Assembly (NCBI GenBank): GCA_025403435.1
Contig: CM046341.1
Location: 10,935,219 to 10,999,218 of the forward strand
Length of the DNA stretch: 64,000 nucleotides
Direction of reading: 5' to 3'
Source of the DNA: Artocarpus heterophyllus
Taxonomy: Eukaryota > Streptophyta > Magnoliopsida > Rosales > Moraceae
In this document: one piece after another, positions 58,116-64,000 of the stretch
How positions within the stretch are numbered: position 1 is the first letter of the stretch
Layout: each line of letters opens with the position of its first letter
Notes under the pieces: generated by a model
What the model was told of the DNA's origin: nothing
Seen by the model: the letters and a program-made list of their open reading frames with translations, nothing else
Databases searched by the model: none
Program-made: the position numbers and the translations under genes

Positions 58116-58120
58116 GTAAA
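58116..58120. repeat. Target-site duplication GTAAA, right copy
   Basis: Same five bases as 49429-49433. Confidence 0.85.
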
Positions 58121-58171
58121 TTCTACCAGTATAGCTATAAATGTATGGGTAGAGGAATTCAAATGATATAT

Positions 58172-60396
58172 TGTAACACCCAGAGATTTAATTAAGCTTG
58201 ATTAGTATGTAAAATGGTAAATTAGTGTGCCTTGTTGTAATTTGAACTTAATCAAATTGCATTGTTGTATTTCCAATAAATTTCATTTTTAATTATTTTT
58301 ATTAGTTGTTTTGAATTTTAGGACAAAACAAATTGTCAAATTTTGAAACACGTCCTTTCTTACAAAAACAACAAGCTGCCCATGGTTCTCTCAAAACTAA
58401 CTCAAGAATGCAGAGTTGCATTCAAAGCATTTGTACTCTCTATTTTCCTCTATTTATTACCCACTCTCCCTTACTCTCTCACCATTCTCTTTCTACCCTC
58501 TTTCTTTTCTTTTCCCCTCTCTACCCGTCACTCTCTCTCTCTTTCTTTCTTTCTCTCTTTCTGATTTATTCGATGATTTAGGCCAAGGAAACAAGGCTCA
58601 AGCCACCAAAGATTCTTCAAAAATCGTCCATTTGAGGTAAGCTCTCTCTTTCTCTTTTTAAGTTTCAAAGCTTTATTTTCTAAATTTTCAATTTTCTTTG
58701 AATGATTGAAATCCGAGCTTCCTTGAGCTCAAGTAATGTTCAATTTGAGTTGTAGAATCTGTTTTACAATGAAACTAAGCTTTATTTGAACAAAATTAAC
58801 TTAATCAAGTTTTTAATTGTTCTTGAATTTTCAAATAAATGATGAAATTGAGTTTTAAATATGGGGATTTTGTTCCAAATAGGTTTAGAATTGTTTCCTA
58901 GTGTTTTTGCATGATTTCTGGGTTAAGATTGGCCAAAAAACAGGTTGAATTGAGCTTAGAAAGCTCGGAGAAGCTGAGGTTTGAAATCTGGAATTTTCTA
59001 GATTTTGATAGATTGACAGACCGAACTTGAGTCTCGGCAGGCCAGATTCAAGAGTTCAGCAGGCAGGACTCATTTCTTCGACAGGCTGGACTCAGGTGGC
59101 CAGTAGGCCAAACTTCAAAAGTTCGACAGGCCAAACTAGGGAAATTGACAGGCCGGTTGAGCCATATAAGAACGATTGTTTTTCACTTGTTTTCACCGTT
59201 TAAAACCTAATTAGCGACTTGGAACTTGTGACATGATTTTGTGAACATTAAAGGCACACTAAGACACCATGAGATAACATAGCATTATAGAATACTCTAA
59301 GTTAGATATTGATGGATCTAGTTCACCTCTAGGTTTGTTCTTGGTTCCGTGGAGTTGACGTATAATGGGCTAGGACTATAGTGTGAGTACTATCATGCTG
59401 GAAAACAAGGTAGGACTCTAGACCCTCATTCTTTGTTAGCCATGATTTTAAATAAGTTTTGGCCGCAAAGTGTTTTTAAGAAACGATTAAGATATATTTA
59501 TTCAACCATTTTCAATAACTATTGAATGATGATATGATCATAAAGAACGAAATAATGGATCTAAATGAGAGAACTCGGTAATATGAGACTTAAATAATGA
59601 TTTAGAACCGAACGAGTCTAAAGCACTGTGTGAAATGATATGATAGTGCATGATGCCACACAGAGATCTGGTCATGAGAGAACGACCCTGGGGGCAGGTC
59701 TCAAAATCCAACTGGGCCACTTCGGTAGTAATTTGTAGGCTTTGCATGTATAATATGATATTGTTAATCATAGATGATGAACGATAGGCACGAAATTGGA
59801 TTAATCAGCTATGGCAAATTTTGATGACTTCAAATTGTGAGAGGTAGGTACGATTTTGTTAAATTATTTAATGTTTTCATGATTATAATTAAATTCGTTT
59901 TTTTTTTTTAATAAAACATGATTTGAAACCCAAGTCCTACTGAGCCTTTCGCTCATGATTTTATTGTTTTAAAATTTTCCCCTCCAGGTGGTCTACAGTA
60001 CACCACCGACTACGACGCTACTGATTTTGTAAAAGGACCTTAGAAGCCTTAATCAAGGTATCTATTCATTTGATTAAGGCATGTGGTATGTAAATATCAC
60101 TTATTTTTGTTTGGACTATGGTTTGTATCTCATTTATGTTGGTAATGTGTGTGTGCACAATGTGAGTCGGGATGGTCCGACTCATTCTCGCTGGTCTTAT
60201 GCTTCACATTAATGTAATGCTAAGGTAATTCACAGCACCATTCTTAGGACTTAACAAATGTCATTTTATCTAAAAGTTTTAAAAAACTTGCCACTTTTTC
60301 ATAAATAGCCCTAATAATTAATAGGCGAGATTAGTTAATCTTATTAACTAATTTAATTAATCTGCTACGTCACCACCCGGGTTTGGGTTTATGACA
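58172..60396 (+). repeat. 5' LTR of the gypsy element, about 2.2 kb
   Basis: TG...CA ends. Contains a CT-rich block at 58490-58565 and, at 59018-59164, a cluster of GACAGGC(C/T)-type words (ACAGACCGAAC, GGCAGGCCAGA, GACAGGCTGGA, GACAGGCCAAA, GACAGGCCGG) spaced 20-40 bp apart. No TSD can be checked because the right end is off-window. Confidence 0.8.
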
Positions 60397-60399
60397 TAT

Positions 60400-60413
60400 T
60401 GGTATCAGAGCCC
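60400..60413 (+). promoter_or_regulatory. Gypsy primer-binding site
   Basis: TGGTATCAGAGCCC, matching the initiator tRNA-Met 3' end, three bases after the LTR end. Confidence 0.88.
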
Positions 60414-63400
60414 TAGGTTTTTAACCTTGGGAATTTTGCACACACAGATACTACATTAAAAAGAACCATTGCCAGTCCAATTCTCCTATTAGGAAATGAG
60501 AGATTGATGCCTAAGCCTCATTAAGCTGCTACTGACTTAGACCCTGTCGACGACGAGGGAATGATAGATGCTAAGTTTGTTGCATTGAGGCTAATGGTAG
60601 CAAGGGCACAACGTGAAGATTTGCAGTGAGTCACCGAGAGAGGTATTTCTAAGAACTTAGTCATACTACAATTCTAGTCCTCGACGGAACAGTGACCCTT
60701 TGCCCAAGCTATTAAGTAATGATTGGACACCAATGAAAGGTGTTTGGATACATTAGAAGTGCCTGAGAAACATCATGTTAAGTTAGTAATATGTGAACTT
60801 AAAGGGTAGTGCCAATACTTGATAGAAATGTAGAGAATAACCGAGAAAGTTGAATAGGATAAAGGAAGGTGTTCTAAGACCTTTATTTTCGACAAGGACA
60901 TATGGACCAGGAAATTATTAAATTTCATCATTTGAAGGCAACTTTAAAAAATAGAGTCAGGAAATAAGAGACAAAGTTTACCTAGTTAGCCAAGTTGCTC
61001 CCCCACTGTAGTATGCATTAAGTTTTAAGAAGGACTCAAAGGTTTTATTCGGCAATGACTGGTTGCTTTAAGGATACGAGAGTATAGTGAATCGGTGTCA
61101 TTAGTATCATCGATTGGAAGAAACAAAGGTCTCTTACTATGAGAACGGGATAAAGACCGTAGGTGGACCCCAAGGGAACAACAAGAGAGATCCAATTTAG
61201 ATGAGGAACCAGCATGATGATGTTAATAATGGAAGTGATAGCTCCTCCGATGGTGAATGAATGGCCCTCATGATTGTTACCGTTACTTTTGCTGTTAGCA
61301 GTATACAATATGATTCGCATTCTTAGTTTTAGCTCATGACCTATCCGATATTGGTGCTATAAATTCTTTTATTTTAAACCCATTTGTATATGCCTTGATG
61401 TTAGAAATAGAAAGGTTTAGCATGATTATTACTTCACCTTCAGGATGAGTGTATGTGAGTAACATGGGAACTTTTATAAAAAAAATTATGATTAGGGGTA
61501 GGTGAGACTTGAGAAATGATTTGATAGGAATCCCAATGCATAACTATAGTGTTACCTTAAGAACGAATTGGCTGCCTAAGTGCAATGATGCGATTGATTG
61601 TTACCTTAGAAAGGAAACCCATATGGAAGGAAATCATGTGTAGGTGAATCCTATCGTACCAGTTCTAGTATAGTTAGTTTAGCTTGTTGTGCAATCCTTA
61701 AACTCTAGAAGAAGAGTTGAGTGTAAACAATATGAACTTCATCGCACTGTGAGATTGAGTTGGTGTCGAGTTTCTCCCCAGGATGGTTCTAATCTCCTTT
61801 ATGCTGTATCAGGTGATGTCGGCAGAAATGAAAAAATTAAGAAAGCTGCTTCATGAGCTTGCGAGAAAAAGGTATCCATGAAACAATATGTTACTATGGG
61901 TTGCATCAGTTTGATTTGCTAAGAAGCATAATGGGACTCTTAGGTTGTGAATTGACTATCACAATTGAATTAGGTCACAGTGAGGAACCAACAATCACTA
62001 CCTAAGATTGACGGATTGTTCGGATAGCATAAAGGCTCCTAGCACTTCTCGAGGATGAATTTACTCACGGGGTATCGTCAACTCAGAATAAAGGAAGAAT
62101 GAACCTCAAGATGGCCTTTAGGACTCGGTATAGACACTTTAAATTCCTGATAATGTCGTTGAGATTGGCAAATGCTCCAATAGCTCCTATGGCTTAATGA
62201 ATCAGAACCTTTAGACTTACTTGGATCAGTTTGTGATTGTGTTTATTAATGATGTGTTAAATTATTCTAGGACAGAAGGATCATGAGCAACAATTGAGAA
62301 TTGTTTACCGACTTTGTGGGAACATCAACTATATGTTAAGAAAGGGAAGTGTAAGTTTTAATCAACATAAGTAAGTTCCCAAAATATGTTACCTTTGATC
62401 AAATATTTTAGTGGATCTTTCTAAGGGTAGAGACAATGGTGCAATAGGAATAACCAAAGGACATGGTTGAAATTTATGGTTTTTTAGGACTCGCAAGGTA
62501 CTACAGGAGGTTTGTGAAAAATTTCTTAAAGATGGCAGCACCGTTGATGTAGTTGGGTAAGAAGGAAAGTTTAGTTTAGAAAGAGAGCTAGATGTGAGCA
62601 CGTTTCTCAAAGAATTAGAGATTTGGTTGACCCCTACTCTTGCATTGACTACACCGAATGGTGATGGACTATATGAAGATCATACCGATGCGTCAAGAGG
62701 TGGACCTGAGTGCATGGTGATGCAATAAGTATGGGTCATAGCATAAGAGTTACAACAAGAGGAGCCTCACAAACAAGTCATTCCACTCATGATTTGAAAC
62801 TTGCAGTAGCTATCCGTGCACTGAAAATTTGGAGGTATTATATGTATGGGCTAAATCTCAGATACTCTTGGATCATGAAAGTTTGAAGTGTTTGTTCACT
62901 CAAAAAGGAGTTGGGTCTAGACTTCTAGAATTTTTGTTTGTCTGGCACTAGAAGATTGGAAAAGAAACATTGTGGATATGGATTATGAGACTTTAAAGGA
63001 TGCAGACAAGTTTTGGTTTATGATTTGATATTTATTCTAACACTTGTTCAACTAGTGAAACAAGATTAGTAATGAGAACAACATCTTTGGGAGATATGGA
63101 CACAGATTATGAATAGGGAATAGTTCAATGAGTAGAGGATGTGTGCAAATCGATCTTTGTATTTCATGGGGTGTTTGGCTATGCTTGTAGTGGAGGAAGT
63201 AGCAAAGACTGTATTGGATGAAGTGTACAATTCTTGGGAGTGCGTAAATATATGATGACTTGAATAGAAACAAAAGATGTTATGGAATGATGTTGCTAAG
63301 TGTATGACATGTAATCAAGTGTAAGCACGAGACAAAAGTAGGATTTTATTTGGATCATTATGGATAGGTCAACAGAGTCAATGCAATTCGCATCATTTGG

Positions 63401-64000
63401 ATCGACATACGAGTTTCGTCATTCATCACTTTTAATGAAGATATCTAGTTTGATGATGAGTATTAGAAAAGTTTCTAAGGAGCATTTGGTATGGAATTGA
63501 ACTTCAGCACCGTCTGTCATTCTAGGACCATTGGCCAATAATGGTCAGTCTAAGTGAGTTATACAAATTTTGAGGATATGCTATGTGCATGTAATTTTGG
63601 ATACTAATGGAATTTGGAAGAAGTATCTACAACTGTCACAAGTTGTTATGCATATATAGTCACCGAGTGAGTACCAATAAGGCAGCATTAAAGAGACTTG
63701 TGGGGAATTGTGTTCAATTAGTTAGTTAAATCAGAAGATAAGATCGTCATCGGACCAGATGGAATCCATGAAAACAATGGGACAATTGTCGCGATATAAG
63801 GTCGATTAAGGACAGCCAAAACCAATAAGGGAATTATGCTGATGAGAGACATCGACTTTTGGATCTGAAAAAGGTGATTTTGTTCTTGACAAGGTTTCTA
63901 TGTACAAAGGGGATTACATGTTTCAACGTAAGTGGAAAGCTTGTATTAAGGTTTTTTGGCTGTAATTACTCTCTGAGTTGGTGCAGTTGTTTACCGCCTT
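60414..64000 (+). pseudogene. Gypsy gag-pol remnant, heavily decayed
   Basis: No long frame survives. Pieces recognisable across shifting frames are: a gag start region (DDEGMIDAKFVALRLMVARA, about 60547-60610); RT motifs LPKIDGLF and GYRQLRIKEE at about 62002-62090; FVIVFINDVLNYSR at about 62230-62272, where the usual FIDD catalytic pair reads FIND; GFLGLARYYRRFVKNF at about 62480-62525; the start of RNase H with DHTDASRGG near 62680; the integrase zinc-finger CMTCNQVKARDK near 63303; and GAVVYRL at the extreme end. Stops are many. Integrase after RNase H fixes the gypsy order. Confidence 0.85.

Larger units (their letters stand above)
58172..64000 (+). mobile_element. Ty3/gypsy retrotransposon, 5' part, continues past the window
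   Basis: The 5' LTR starts TGTAACACCCAGAGATTTAA and ends GGGTTTATGACA. It is followed by a primer-binding site at 60400 and decayed gag, protease, RT, RNase H and integrase remnants in gypsy order. The 3' LTR is outside the window. Only 51 bp separate it from the TSD of the preceding copia element. Confidence 0.85.

Noticed and set aside
58333..58640. Ser-Leu-Phe-rich frames
   Set aside because: They come from the CT-rich block inside the gypsy LTR.

Overview
This is a piece of a plant nuclear genome, almost certainly a eudicot. The genes have spliced exons with GT-AG introns, the flanks are AT-rich, and the intergenic space is full of plant LTR retrotransposons and small MITE-like repeats. 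Four host genes can be supported. No tRNA, rRNA or CRISPR signal was seen.

Layout. 1-3541 (+): 3' part of a G3BP-like NTF2/RRM RNA-binding protein gene whose RGG tail carries an apparent frameshift. 5051-8138 (-): a complete six-exon TPR-like gene containing an internal duplication of a whole exon block; it is convergent with the first gene. 8139-15422: gene-free, with two long fold-back elements, a 75-bp tandem duplication and MITE fragments. 15423-17123 (+): a single-exon C2-domain protein gene, much more GC-rich than its surroundings. 18600-25250: a Sirevirus-like copia remnant (-) into which a 4.3-kb copia element (20782-25064, -, 5-bp TSD TATCT) has inserted. 25250-38233: gene-free AT-rich DNA with MITEs. 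38234-40888 (+): a complete five-exon Aux/IAA repressor gene of the IAA11/12/13 type. 40889-49428: gene-free, with a 173-bp higher-order tandem repeat, two hairpin elements and a 593-bp MITE. 49434-58115 (+): a full-length 8.7-kb copia element with a decayed polyprotein and TSD GTAAA. 58172 to the window end (+): a Ty3/gypsy element with a 2.2-kb 5' LTR, PBS and a badly decayed pol.

The host genes are unrelated single-copy genes, not an operon or cluster: stress-granule type RNA binding, a TPR scaffold, a membrane-binding C2 protein and auxin transcriptional repression. Their exon junctions were read by eye from GT/AG sites, reading-frame continuity and family resemblance.

The most unusual object is the copia element at 20782-25064. 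It keeps near-identical LTRs, PBS, PPT, TSD and one uninterrupted 877-codon gag-protease-integrase frame. Reverse transcriptase and RNase H have been removed by an internal deletion that fuses the first RT residues in frame to the last residues of pol. Its LTRs also carry a dense array of GC-rich palindromes. I see no evidence for a wholly new biological system beyond this non-autonomous retroelement and the local repeat structures described.
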